Notes under the pieces: generated by a model | The model's database searches: none | What the model saw: the letters and a program-made list of their open reading frames with translations, nothing else | Told to the model about the DNA's origin: nothing | From: Adiantum capillus-veneris | Taxonomy: Eukaryota > Streptophyta > Polypodiopsida > Polypodiales > Pteridaceae | Direction: 5' to 3' | NCBI GenBank assembly: GCA_014529385.2 | Contig: CM043943.1 | Span: 158,676,247 to 158,740,246 of the forward strand | Length of the DNA stretch: 64,000 nucleotides | Part shown: piece by piece, positions 32,716-46,249 of the stretch | Position numbering within the stretch: the stretch's first letter is position 1 | Layout of the letters: the number at the start of each line of letters is the position of its first letter | Position numbers and translations under genes: made by a program

Positions 32716-34305
32716 TGTCATAATAATCAATATCTAATTCTCCTAAATGATTTTCTCATATTAAACTGATCATTTAATGTGGGGAAGTGCCAAGGAGAAA
32801 AAGCTAGAATATTGGTTAAGCTAGCAGACCAGGCCACAGTAGGGATCCAAAGGAGGGAAAATAGGGATCCAAAGGGGGGGCCATCTGCAAAAGAGCCATG
32901 TGAAACAATGGGCCAAAAAGACCCTAAGGTTCAGCCCATTAAGACTTCCAAAATGCTAAGGTTCCAAAATTCAAAGGTTGTGTCCAAAGGTCAACCCTAG
33001 GGAAAATTGGATGCTTAGTGTGTGCCTTAAAAGTCTTTTCACATCCCTACATGGGAGGGGGCGAGCCCCAAAGCTAGGGGATGAGAGAGAAAGCCACACA
33101 CACACACACAGGCTCCCTTTACACAAAGGGAATGAGGGACACATGTCAGCTCCCTAGGCCAGATGCCCACAAGGTGTGCCCAATTCCTATTGGAAGACCC
33201 TTGAAGTGGACCAATGAGAATTAAGCTAGAGTAAATCTAGTTTAATTAATTTAAAAACATTTAATAAAAGAAACCAATGAGAATTAAGCCTCCTAGAAGA
33301 CTATTGGGCAGTCTCCCAAGGGGTCCAATGAGCATTCAGGAGCCCCATGGCTTGCCTGATTCCTATTGTCCAGGAGGCAAAGGGGTCCAATGAGAGTTTA
33401 GTTTAATTATTTAATTACCTAAAGCTCTCACAAAAGGGGAAAGGGGGACACATGTCAGAAGGCTATCACTTATGCTGCTTAATTCCTATTGGCTTGACCT
33501 GGGGAGGTCCAATGAGGCAAAAGCCAGACCTATTTAGCAGCTAGGGCTCGCCCAAGAGAGGGGGGGGGCTGATTTTTGCTTGGCATTGACACACACACAC
33601 TCACACTTGACCATGTGTGAAGGAAGAATACTCTATCTCCTCCCAAGCTTTAATGGAGAGCTCATCACCTACTCCAAGCTTGTGAGATAGAAGCCTACAT
33701 CAACACTCTCTTGGCATGTGGATGCAAATCCAACCAAGAGCCAAGCTTCAATGCATGCTCATCTTCTCTACCAAGCTAATTACTAAGCTAAGCTATGCTA
33801 ATATGAGTGATTATGTGAGGAGATGTACATCTTTCTCGTAAGATACTTCTTTTTCCTCTCAATCTACTCTCATACCCTGCTAGCTCTCACCATCTTCGAA
33901 GGTGTGTGAGGTCTTGGGTCTGAGAACGGGGATAATTCAAGTTGTGTTTGATTAAGTGTTTTGCTTGGTGTATGAAGCTTCCATCTTCATTGCACTAGCT
34001 AGTCTTGAAGGAACACAAAGAATTGTATTGTACAATGTCTCTCTTGATGGGAGAAACCATAATACAAAGCCTTTTGGAGGGGGGACCGGCTCCATGCAAA
34101 TCCGGTCCTCAACTGTTGTCAATAGCTTAATATCTCTCTCTTTTGAAAGTATTGTCGATGCTATCTAACTAGGTGTTATGCTTTTTGTTGCTCTCTCCAC
34201 CCAAGCACTCTTGTAATTCTCATTAGGAATCTATTCTAATGAAATGCCCACTATGTTCATGCTAATTTCCGCTACACATAAGATTTTAGGCCATTAAATG
34301 TTACA
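32716..34305 (+). mobile_element. Chromovirus 3' LTR
   Basis: 1590 bp, nearly identical to the 5' LTR; the 4 bp difference is two extra CA units near 33098-33110. One ATTGG of the CCAAT array is changed here to ATTGT (near 33366). Followed by CTGCC, the second half of the target duplication. Confidence 0.95.
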
Positions 34306-34310
34306 CTGCC

Positions 34311-34586
34311 AATGTGCTCTGACTGTCAGTGTAGATAATGTTGGCAGTGTCTTGTCCAATACCAAAATTGGCCATAAGGCATTTGAGCCATAAACACTCT
34401 ACCATAGTTGTGAAGATTGACCTGTACTCAGCTTCATAATTGAAAGTGGCCACATCAGGTTGCTTCTTTCTCAACCATGATATGCATAAACAAAATCCAC
34501 ATGTGGACACTCATGTGTCATAACAACCAACACAATTTGAGTTTGAAAAAGCATGCAAATCTAGTGGCAATGATCCCCCTTGGGAT
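34311..34586 (-). pseudogene. Ty1/copia RNase H N-terminal part
   Basis: The minus strand reads STCGFCLCISWLRKKQPDVA, FNYEAEYRSI and YTDSQSTLA, the middle of copia RNase H with its Glu (EAEY) and Asp (TDSQS). The first catalytic Asp appears changed (FSNSNCVGC where DAD is usual). It continues at 25396 once the chromovirus is ignored. On its other side it is separated from the RT by the 2.4 kb element. Confidence 0.85.
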
Positions 34587-34591
34587 AAAAC

Positions 34592-34982
34592 TGTAAGGCT
34601 TACTGATTATGGTAGATAATCATTGCTTGCATTCATGATAAACAACCAATATTAAGCTAAGCGCAACACTTGAAAATAACACTTGATAAAACTATACAAA
34701 AGGATACATTATATTATAATAAATTGAAAGAGTGAGTTGTATAGTGGAACTCCGTTTATAGATGGAGTGATATATGCAAGTAGTAGAAGTGGAAGATGCT
34801 AGTACATCCACATATGTGGCTAGGTGTTGTGTGCATGAGGAGTTTTTGGACAAGTGTACGCTCCATGTGGCATGCAAATAAAGTGCTAGGTGTAGGCATG
34901 TTTCCCACTAGAGTATGTGAGAATAGCACCATAAGGGTTTGTTCACATAGGCATAGGATGGAAGTAGGTTTAGATCCTAACA
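34592..34982 (-). repeat. Left LTR (3' LTR) of the 2.4 kb element
   Basis: Minus strand TGTTAGGATCTAAACC … AGCCTTACA; 391 bp. Confidence 0.9.
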
Positions 34983-36611
34983 ATCGCCCCCTTAAACCTG
35001 ATTTCATCCTAGGATTGCCTAAGATACATCATGTCTAGATCTCAATGGATGCAATAGGTCATGGGTCATACAATGCCTCCTTAGGTAGGTGCATTCACAT
35101 TTGGATGCATAAACATGGTTCTCATATTGGATACATCATGTTTTGCTTACATTCGGATACATCATGCAAGTGGGCAAGGTCATTTTAGTGTGTTGTAAGG
35201 ATTCATTGTACATCCTTAGCGTAATGTGATGATCCCCGTTTGTTGTGTTGTAGTCATTAGTGGTGATGTTCTTCTTCAGTGGTCCAATTTGTTGAGGATG
35301 CAGCCTTTATGGACAATGGTGTAAAACACACATACATAGCAAACGTGGTGCACATTTTGTGTGTGCTCATGTTGACGGGTGGTCTTACCGTATACATGAT
35401 GTATAGGTAGTGTCTAGAACCCGTGTGCCTTGGTGCACTTATGTTGCATACATAATGTTTATTGTGAGAAAGGCTCTAAAAAATTTGATACATACAAGTG
35501 CTTGGTGACGTGCCTATGTGTGCAATGCTAAGTGATACATTCATTTTACATGCAAAAGCGACCTTGCCTTGAAGCTTTTGGTGGACGAGGTTTGTAGGTA
35601 GTGGGAAAGTGTCCTTAACTTGGGGCAATGCGGACTGTGAGGTTTTATGGGAACGATGCCAAAATTTCAATGGACAATGAGATTGCACGTGTTGAGCATC
35701 GACGACCAGGAAGGGTCTCTGGATCCGCGTGTAGAGCGAGTGACTGTCGAGGGAAGCACGTCTGTGTGCGAGGTTGAATACCAGGCAAAGCAAGTGGGCT
35801 GCACCGTCATTGGTCAGGTCGTCGGCCAGGGAATTGCAAGTCGAGTGGGTTTGCAGCTGATCACGATCGGGCTCCATTAACGAGCTGGCAAAGCTGGCAG
35901 GGGCTGTTGGGCCAATGAAAAAATGAGCAGTAGGACTTGTACATCCTTGACAGGTGCAAGGCTTGGAGCTCGAAGTTGAACTGCAGCCGAGGGCGATGAG
36001 TTTGCAGGTGGTGACGCCCTGAAATTGCAAGCGAATTAGCTACCGTTATAGTCTTGGAAGCACAAGCTCAAGGGCTATAGAATGTCCAGCATGTTGCGAG
36101 CAGAGTGATGCAAATAGGGCTAAGGACTGCAGGCCGATAGCCATGTGTGTTGAGGGCGCATGGGGCGAGTAGTGAGGTCGAACAGGTTTGGCCGATTGCA
36201 GCCACCGTGTATGCTGTGTGTTGGTGTCGAGATCAGGACACAACGCCGGCTGGCAGCTAATGAGCACATGATGTTGACCCTCTTTAATTTTGAAGGTTCT
36301 ATTGCACGGATATTGCTTGAGAGGCCATGCCTGCCTTGTGTGGGTATTAAAAGCCACAAGCTGCCAAAACACGGCTCTTCCACTTGGCATACTTTTGAGA
36401 GCAAATTGGGATTGTGATGATGAAGCAAATAATTATGATTGGTGGCCTCACTGATTATAATTAAAAAAAGAATAATTAAAAAAGCTAAAATAAAATGCAA
36501 AGAAAAATTATCTTGAAGATCTAACACAAAAATGCAAAGAAGACATCGTGAAGAGAGATATATACAATTACTATAATAATAAGTAGCCTTACATTATGCT
36601 CGGATACCACT

Positions 36612-37003
36612 TGTAAGGCTTACTGATTATGGTAGATAATCATTGCTTGCATTCATGATAAACAACAAATCTTAAGCTTAGCGCAACACTTGAAAATAAC
36701 ACTTGATAAAACTATACAAAAGGATGCAATAGATTATAATAAATTGAGAGAGTGAGTTTGTACAGTGGAATTCCATTTATAGATGGAGTGATATATGCAA
36801 GTAGTAGAAGTGGCAGATGCTAGTGCATCCACATATGTGGCTAGGTGTTGTGTGCATGAGGAGTTTTTGGACAAGCGTATGCTCCATGTGGAATGCAAAT
36901 AAAGTGCTAGGTGTAGGCATGTTTCCCACTAGAGTATGTGAGAATAGCACCATAAGGGTTTGTTCACATAGGCATAGGATGGAAGTAGGTTTAGATCCTA
37001 ACA
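36612..37003 (-). repeat. Right LTR (5' LTR) of the 2.4 kb element
   Basis: 392 bp, same ends as the left LTR, followed on the minus strand by the primer site. Confidence 0.9.
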
Positions 37004-37008
37004 AAAAC

Positions 37009-38222
37009 AACCCAAAAGCTCCACTCAAGTATCTTTGAACAACAACCCAAGATGTAAAGTTCCACTCAAGTACCAAAGATCGTCTTAACAACATGCCAAT
37101 GCTTAGACCATGGGCTATGCCTAAATTTGTTGATATGTGAGACTGCAAATTGAATTTTTGGCCTTGTATTGCATACATAAATAAGGCATCCAATAGTGGT
37201 CTGATAAAAGTTGACATCAGCAAGATCTTTGATATCATGAAGACTCAATTTCAAACTTATTTCCTTTGGAGTAGCAATAGGTTTGTAGCTCTCAAGTCCA
37301 AACTACATAGCAATATTTCTATGTATCTTTCTTGACCCAAAGCAATCCCTCCCTCACACTGCTTATACTATATTCCCAAGTAATGATGCCAATGCTAAGA
37401 CCATGGGCTATGCCTAATCTGTTGATATGTGAGACTGCAAATTGAATTTTTGGCCTTGTATTGCATACATAAATAAGGCATCCATAGTATAAGGCATACA
37501 TAGTAGTCTAATAAAGATTGACATCAACAAGATCTCCAGCAGCATGAAGACTCAATTTCAAACCTATTTCCATTGGAGTAGCAATAGGTTTGTAGTCCTC
37601 AAGTCCAAACTTACATAGTAATACTTCTATGTATCTTGCTTGACACAAAGCAATCCCTCCATCGCACTGCTTAAACTATATTCCCATATAATGATGCAAA
37701 AGCCCCAAATCTTTCATCTTGAAGTGGCATTCAATTCAGTCTTGAATTCAGTAATGCGTGTCTCATTTGGACCAATAATCAACAAATCATCTACATACAA
37801 AACGATAATGAGAAATACATCACCCTCACATTTGACATACAGAGTGCTCTCAATTGGAAAGCCTTGTTTAAAAAAATGAGTGCTAGCTTCCTCATACCAA
37901 CAAGCACGAGGAGACCACTTCTACCCATACAAAAATTTCTTACATTTACACACTTTATTTTCTTGTCCTTTCTTGACAAAACTATGCGATTGCGTTACAT
38001 AAACTTCATCAAATATATCACTATTCAAGAAAGCAATAGCAATGTCTTATGATGTACATTACATCCAAAATGAGCTACCAATGCACATAGAAAAGGAATA
38101 GTAGTCATACAACAAGTGGGAGAAAAAATCTCTTCATAGTCAATGCCCTTCTGTTGTGCATAACCTTTTGCAACAAGACTAGCCTTGTAACAATCAATTT
38201 CACCATCCAGCTTACATTTCAA
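37009..38222 (-). pseudogene. Ty1/copia reverse transcriptase
   Basis: In minus order: VAKGYAQQKGIDYEEIFSPT (38222-38025), the start of copia RT; then a GQENKVCKCKKFLYG-like block near 37940; and YQTTIGCLIYVCNTRPKIQF (about 37200-37110), the usual C-terminal copia RT motif. Frameshifts and stops are many. The catalytic YVDD block near 37790 reads LYVDDLLIIG-like in one frame. Bases 37093-37386 are duplicated at 37387-37693. It would have copied element RNA. Confidence 0.85.
37093..37693. repeat. ~295 bp tandem duplication within the copia RT
   Basis: Both units begin ATGCCAATGCT[AT]AGACCATGG and run through GGCCTTGTATTGCATACATAA to ATACTATATTCCCA. They differ at many positions, so the duplication is old. 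It places the TRP-I-FAVS motif of the RT twice in a row on the minus strand. Confidence 0.85.
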
Positions 38223-39226
38223 CTTATAAACCCACTTCTTTTACCAATGGACTTTTTGCAGGAGGCAAATCACCTAAAGCCCAATGTGTCATTTTCTATA
38301 ACTACATTATATTTTGATTGCATGGCAGCTATCCAGTTTTTTGAATTCTGTGCTTTGTCACAAGAAAGAGGTTCCTCATCATCACATGAACTAGAAACAA
38401 CAAAATCATAACATTGTTACGCATAGATGCATGAGAACTTGAATGAGTACAATTGGATCTAGGTGCATCCAATTTACTAATATGCTAAGTATGCACTCAC
38501 CATTTTGGCAAACCTCTAGCATCTTCATTCTCAACCTTTTCCACATCAAGTACATCATGTACATTTGCATGATTACTAGGCTGATTCGTAACATTTTCAA
38601 AAAACCCCATAGGATATAGATGTACCCCATTGGAGTTTGCATTCAAGTTTCCACCATAAAAAAGAAGCAACAATGTGTCAGAATTGTTCTGTGAGCGTAC
38701 ATTATTGTCTTTGGTACATGAGAACAAAGGCTGAAAAAAATCTTCCACAAATACAACATCTTGTGAAACTAAGGTATATGGATGGTATAACCTGTAACCT
38801 TTGCTTTCAAGACTATAACCAACAAAAATACATTTGATAGCTTGGTCCCAAAGACATATACTTCCCCGCTTGATTTGAACGGAGGATGTCTATAGTACAT
38901 TTAGAGACATTTTCAGCCATAACCAGAAATTCCTTGAAACACATGAACACTTCAGACTTAGATTTAAGCGGATACACCCATGGATGCTTGGATTAATCAT
39001 CAATCAAAGTCACAAGGTACATTTAATTACTCAAGGATGGAGTTTGCATAGGCCCACAAACATCACTATGCACAAGTTGCAACTTGCATGTAGCCCTTAG
39101 TGAACCATCATTTGGAAACTTTGAATGCTTTCCCTTACCCAAAATACAACCTTCACAAACATGTTTAGAAGGTGCTTCAAGAGGTGGCAAAGAAGCAACC
39201 ATATCAGAATTTTGCAAATATAGCAA
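38223..39226 (-). pseudogene. Ty1/copia GAG-pre-integrase and internally deleted integrase
   Basis: Minus strand 39226-39023 gives EAPSKHVCEGCILGKGKHSK and LVHSDVCGPMQTPS, the zinc-binding pre-integrase region and start of the integrase core. It continues as HPWVYPLKSKSEVF, then jumps after a LRSN-AGKY-like string (about 38870) to GYSLESKGYRLYH (about 38815), which normally lies beyond the core. About 150 residues containing the second Asp and Glu appear deleted. 38748-38500 (DVVFVEDFFQPLF …) is the variable linker to RT. Confidence 0.8.
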
Positions 39227-39464
39227 AATAGAAAACTAGAAAATCAGAATTTTGCAAATATAGCAAATATAGCAAATATAGCAAACTAGAAAAAATTAGA
39301 TGCTCAAAATGTGCATGGCAAAATTTAACATTTAACCAGCCTCTAGAATCACAACCGCATTTTCAAAATTTTACCCACAATGGTCATACAAAGTGAGCTT
39401 ATATAGTGCATGACACAAAATTAAATATGCAAAAAATTTATCACCAAAAATTCCAAGTACACTC
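39227..39464 (-). other. Copia protease region, mostly lost
   Basis: AT-rich with the phrase GCAAATATAGCAAA repeated near 39215-39285. No protease motif is visible; the expected copia protease seems deleted or too decayed to see. Confidence 0.4.
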
Positions 39465-39990
39465 TACACTAAATGATCACTCTGCATCTACATCAACAAT
39501 ACAATCTCCATTTCTAGAAGATTCTACAACAGCTGCATTGGTAGTAGATCTAGCCTCTTTCTTCTTGGCCTCTTTTGCCTATTCTTGGCCTCTTTTGACT
39601 TCAACTTAGGACATTGCTTTATCAAGTGATCATTAGCATTGAAATACTGGCAACTAACATACATGCATCATTGACATTAGGATACGTACACTCTACTCTA
39701 AATGCTCACTTTGCATCTACATAAAGTGACACAATCTCCATATTTGAAGATTCTACAATAGCTACACTAGTAGTAGATCCAGCCTCTTTCTTCTTGGCCT
39801 CTTTTGCCTTCAACTTAGGACATTGCTTTATCATAGCCTTGCAATAATGGCAATGCATCTTCTTCTTTTGCCTTTTCACAAGAATTCCCAGATGAGTTAT
39901 TGAAGAACCATGACAAGTGGCTACATTTCTATTACCACCTTTTCTTTGAGCAACAAAAAATCCTGTTCAACTGCATGCTGCTTAGCCTTC
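39465..39990 (-). pseudogene. Ty1/copia gag zinc-knuckle region, duplicated
   Basis: Two diverged tandem units (39465-39690 and 39690-39862). On the minus strand each ends in a knuckle-like string: SCQYFNANDHLIKQCPKLKS in one (second Cys changed to Phe) and HCHYCKAMIKQCPKLKAKEA in the other (three residues including the His region lost). Downstream is a Lys-rich KEAKKKEAGS tail. Beyond 39990 the sequence changes to the A-rich family N leader, so the copia 5' end and 5' LTR are missing. Confidence 0.7.
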
Positions 39991-41331
39991 TTTTTCTTTG
40001 AAATTTAATTTTTAAAGTTTGTCTTAAAACAAAAAGAAAAATAAATCAAAAAATTGATAAAAAGGAAAATAATTCAAAAAACAAAAAACGAAAAAATAAC
40101 AAAAAGTCATAAAAAATCAAAAATATCAAAAAAATCTTAAAAATTCACCAAAAAAATCAAACACTTCACAAAAAATTCATTATAAAAAGAAGGAAAAAGA
40201 AGAAGAAAGAGAAATAATAAAAAGCCAAAAAATACATAAATTTCATAAAAAATACCTTAAAAAACTCATAAAAAATAAAAAAGTCACCAAGAACTTATAA
40301 AAAATAAAAACCTCACTAAAAATTAAAAAATTTATCAAATAAATCATAAAAATTGTAAAATTCAGAAAATACTCAAAAAATAAAAAATCTATTAAAAAAA
40401 TTTCACACAAAAATCTTATTTTTTTTGGTAAATATCTATAAAAATACTCAAAAATTTAGAAAATTCAAAATTTTACAAAAAATAATATAAATAAGAGGAG
40501 AGGAGTCAAAAAAAAAGAAAAAAGGCTAAAAAACAAAGAAAAATAAAAAGCAAAAAGCAAAGCCAAGAGAGTCATGCATCGCAATCAAAAATAAAAATAA
40601 AAAAATTGAGTCAAGCAGTAAAGCCAAAAGACGTCCGCAAAATAAAAAAGGCGACAAAAGAGACGAACCTAAAGCCGTGAGCGGCAGAAAAATTTCAATA
40701 TTCGTCAAAAGCGAGCAAAAAACGAACCGAGCAGAATCGAAAAAAATAAAAATCAGATTTGCATCAAAATCCAACCGGCTAGGATATGTTCACACGAAAC
40801 TCAATTTGAAATTGAATTTTGAGTAAAATTTGGCCGTTAGGGCAATATTCACACGTGCAGAGATTGCGATTTGGGGATGTGAATAGCAGATTTTGCTACT
40901 GCAAATTGGTTGAATCTGAGTTGTAAAACTCGTCCAAGTTCAAATTTGATCTAGATCCAGGGAAACCCCTTGGGGAGTGGACTTAATCACTTCGGCCAAG
41001 AACATCACTATTCTAGCCCAACAGTTTTGGACAGTGTTCCCACAGTTGAATCAAAGAATGCCAGAGGCTAGAAGAAATTGTTCAAACCAAAAATTGGCGA
41101 GTGCAAGCAATTGCATTGCAGATTGACTATCTAGGCCCCAAATTTTCATCATTTCAAAGATTGTAGTCAAGTCTGAAGCATTCAAGCTAGAGTTAATCAA
41201 TTGTGAGTATGAAGAGCAGTCAACTGCCAAAATTGCTTTGACACAAGCAGTTTTGTCAAGCCGGAGCATGTGAAATTCTGTTGACAAACATCAAAATCTA
41301 TGAGGAGGCAGGTTTTATAGATTGAGCCAAC
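39991..41331 (+). other. Family N leader, A-rich intron-like part, + copy
   Basis: A-rich DNA comparable to 7790-8700, then a better conserved 300 bp (from about 41110) matching 8730-8940, including CTAGAGTTAATCAA and the acceptor-like TTTTATAG before ATTGAGCCAACATGG. No donor site or LTR precedes it; the copy starts inside the leader at its junction with copia. Confidence 0.7.
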
Positions 41332-44060
41332 ATGGACTCAAGTCGAGCTGAGAATTCAAGTACAACAGAACAAGCGAGTAGCAGTGACAACACAGGTACA
41401 AATGCAACATAGCAAATTTTATAGCTATATGGCTACAATGGAGATAAGGTTTTGTATACAAATTCGGAAGGCCATGGGTATCTTATGAGTGGCAAAAGTA
41501 ACACATGAGCCATGATTCTATTGATCACAATAAAGCAAGATTCAGAGAACTCCCAGATGTTCACAGACTTCAGTGGAGATAGTTATTGCAAGCTCAAAGA
41601 CGAGGTGCAGATAGAAGTGCAAAAGATGGATCCAAGTGGTTATCCAAAAACCTGCACAAGCCAGTAAAGCATCCATTTAGTGCATATGCAATTAAGATCG
41701 TTGTACATGGATTACATTGATCAAATCTACAATCGAGAGCTAGTAATGGAAGATCCAACATATCATAGCCAATTGAAGCCAATCTAATTGGAGAACCGAG
41801 TCAAAGACAGTATAAAGGTCAAGATGGAGTAGTCTACAACTTGATGCTCAGTGTTTAAAAGAAGATGCAGACGACTTGGCAAGGGCAGAAGCTGAAACTT
41901 CTCAGCTAGAGCTTGGCATGACCAAACCAAATGAAATACCACCAGTCATGGTGTATTTCTCAGATTGTGGAAGAAAAAGTGGACATTTTTTAGAGATTGT
42001 CCAAGAAATTCAGACAATAGGGACACATCAACTGCCAAGCAAGGCACATAGAAAATTTGAAATGTGAATCTCAATGTAAGTGCATCTAACTTGTCACTTT
42101 TAATGCAATCAGATGATTCTGCATTACCATTAGAAGCACTAGTAAAAGCACTACAAGTTCAAAATTTGCATGAAGATGCACATGCACGTGAAAAGCTTAA
42201 AATTGATTCTTTGAACAACAAACTCCTGCGTGAATTTGGTCAAAGTGTTCATATATCACCGAATGTTGAAAAGACTATTAGGTTTGCAAATGATTTTGCA
42301 TCCATTTCCACAAGTGTGCAATCATTCATGAGTCTAAGGGACACATCAAAGAAAATGCTTTTAGCACTATATGGTACACATAATTCATATGCACACTATA
42401 TAGACCAAAAAGGGCAATTGTACAAAAAGGATCAACCAGTGTTTGAACAGCCCAATCTCAGCTCATAGAAGTGCGTCTAGTGATAGATAAAAAAGGATGG
42501 TTCATTTCAGAGGATAGAAACTATTATAGCCCATCCTCTCTAGAGCTGAAGGATATTACCCGAGTGAACCTAGAAATCTATTCAAAGCCAAACTCTCCTC
42601 CATCAAGAACTTCAACATTGTGACCAAACGAGCATATACTTTGACCAAAACAGACATAGATATAAACAAGAGTCTAAAATCTATGATGCCTTGGGTCTTG
42701 AAACCATACAATCTCATATCATAGGAGACCCATGGGATAGAAAATATCAGGGCAAAGATAATGCTATCTACAACTTGGCTTGGGGAAGAATTTGTCATGT
42801 TTCACGGAGATACATAGGAAAACTATGCAGAAGGTTTACAGATGCCAACCATCAACAATGCTATCCAAAGTGTGCCTTCACAATCCAGAGACAACTAGTT
42901 TTGAACTCTCATAATGAAGCAGGATATAGTGATCACCCTAGGAAGGAGGGAGCTGTAAATTCAGCAAAATCAACTCTTGTACTGGTTACTTAGATGCAGG
43001 TACACAATGCTCAACAATTGCCATAGAACTTCTAGCCCACAACCCGTGAAATATCATATGGTTGTTGAAAGTTTCCAGTTAACCCAGACTCCCTCAGAAT
43101 TTGTAGACAAATGCTTCTATGAAAATCATCAGGGACAAAAGTTTCAGATGATCTCCACAAGTTAAAGTTAAAAGCTGAAAAATCCAATAGTGTTCAAGCA
43201 ATTGCATATTACTAAGCTCACATATGCATATCAAAATGCAAAGGACAATGAATTCCAATAGGTTCATGACCTTCTACAAACTCTTATAGATGGCGATACT
43301 AAAGTCAAAGATTATCTCAAGATAGTGCAAAACCTTAAGCTGCTAGAACAAGTACAACATAGTTCAAATTAAATGGAAGCTAAAGATCAGAAAGCTACAC
43401 AAAGGTCACCACCAAAATCTCCTTCAAAGAGACGGATTCTGCCAGAAAGTATAATAGATCTTCTAAGATCAAAGGTTACTCATATGTGCAGGTAGACAAT
43501 GCTCAACAATTGCAAGCAAAAGTGCAATATTACAGCCAATGGAGTCAACATCGATTGAAGAAAATGGTCAAAGCAAAGAAGTTGAAAAGAAAGTTCAATC
43601 CAAGGACACTGCCACAACAAAAGTAGTCAATTCAGACACGAATCTTGAGACTATCAAGTGCAACATTGTTGGTGAGAATGAAGAAAAACTCTCAAGCGAA
43701 GTAAAGCTAAATTTCCAGTTAGACAAGAACCTTATATATTTTTGCACTTGGAAAAAATGTGGCCAACCAAAACTAGAAGATGCTCCTGAATTTATTGACA
43801 TATTTAGAAACAAACAAGCAGAATGCTGGGGAATCATCTCCATTGCCATTCAAATAGGTCCACAGATCATCATAGCTCAATTTCATGTGGTAACAGCAAA
43901 AGATGTACCAAATAAAATATTATTGGGAATGCCAATGGCCCAGAAGATGTTAGAGATACGATGTTCAAACAGGTATGCATACAATTCAAAAGGACATGGT
44001 TGCTATTCTTAGCATCCATAAGCATGAAGAGTAGATAAAGTTTCAAGTAAAGCCTTTGAC
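41332..44060 (+). pseudogene. Family N protein, + copy (D1, zinc knuckle, D2, Cys segment)
   Basis: Starts MDSSRAENSSTTEQASSSD. Domain D1 spans 41424-41849 (LYGYNGDK … GEPSQRQYKGQDG), broken by several stops. A knuckle-like FSDCGRKSGHFLEIV follows (first Cys and last Cys lost). A helical linker (42064-42366) leads to D2 at 42367-42781 (LYGTHNSYAHYIDQKGQLY … IIGDPWDRKYQGKDNAIYNL). Then comes a CYPKC segment near 42850 and, at 43539-44012, EEKLSSEVKLNFQLDKNLI, FCTWKKCGQPKLEDAP and KILLGMPMAQKMLEI. No RT, RNase H or integrase is present. I do not recognise D1 or D2 from any family; they resemble each other. Homology to the minus-strand copy is clear throughout. Confidence 0.75.
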
Positions 44061-44253
44061 AGTCGGTTTTTGAAACTGTGGCCGCAAGAACCAACCCCAA
44101 TCAAGAAGGAGCATAATACGAAGAAAACGATATATATATATGTTTTTTGCATGCACCACCACCCCTTCCATGCTTGCAGGCGGTGGGCTTGGCCACACTC
44201 CTCCATTATCACCAAAGACAGATTCTCTCTCTCCTACTTGGCTCCGCCAACAT

Positions 44254-44255
<2 letters not shown>
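44061..44255. other. Short unique spacer before the microsatellite cluster
   Basis: No gene; the shared family N similarity ends about here. Confidence 0.5.

Positions 44256-46249
<1,994 letters not shown>

Larger units (their letters stand above)
25402..34305 (+). mobile_element. Full-length young chromovirus (Ty3/gypsy), 8.9 kb
   Basis: Complete element: 5' LTR 25402-26987, primer site 26989-27001, gag-pol 27405-32354, polypurine tract 32702-32715 and 3' LTR 32716-34305. Target duplication CTGCC occurs at 25397-25401 and 34306-34310. The LTRs differ at only about five substitutions and one 4 bp CA-repeat step by my reading, so insertion is recent. A chromodomain at the C-terminus and an initiator tRNA-Met primer site place it among chromoviruses. 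It landed in the RNase H of a copia element. One in-frame stop in pol means this copy is probably not autonomous. Confidence 0.95.
34592..37003 (-). mobile_element. 2.4 kb non-autonomous LTR element (LARD/TRIM-like)
   Basis: LTRs of 391 bp (34592-34982) and 392 bp (36612-37003) in direct repeat, with target duplication AAAAC at 34587-34591 and 37004-37008. On the minus strand the 5' LTR is the right copy, followed by AG and TGGTATCCGAGC (36598-36609), an initiator tRNA-Met site with one mismatch. A purine tract AAGGGGGCGAT precedes the left (3') LTR. A TATA-like TATAAACG lies in the LTR near 34755. The 1.6 kb interior has a 184-codon frame at 35476-36030 (-) with no recognised domain, and no gag or pol. 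LTRs differ by several percent, so it is older than the chromovirus. It depends on enzymes from elsewhere. Confidence 0.9.

Noticed and set aside
35647-36417. Open frames on both strands in the interior of the 2.4 kb element
   Set aside because: No recognised motif on either strand; listed only as unassigned interior, not as genes.
42980-43060. Possible protease loop YLDAGTQCSTIA in the + family N copy
   Set aside because: The parallel segment at 43486 and its minus-strand counterpart read in another frame (MQVDNAQQL), so the DAG reading is probably an accident of frame.
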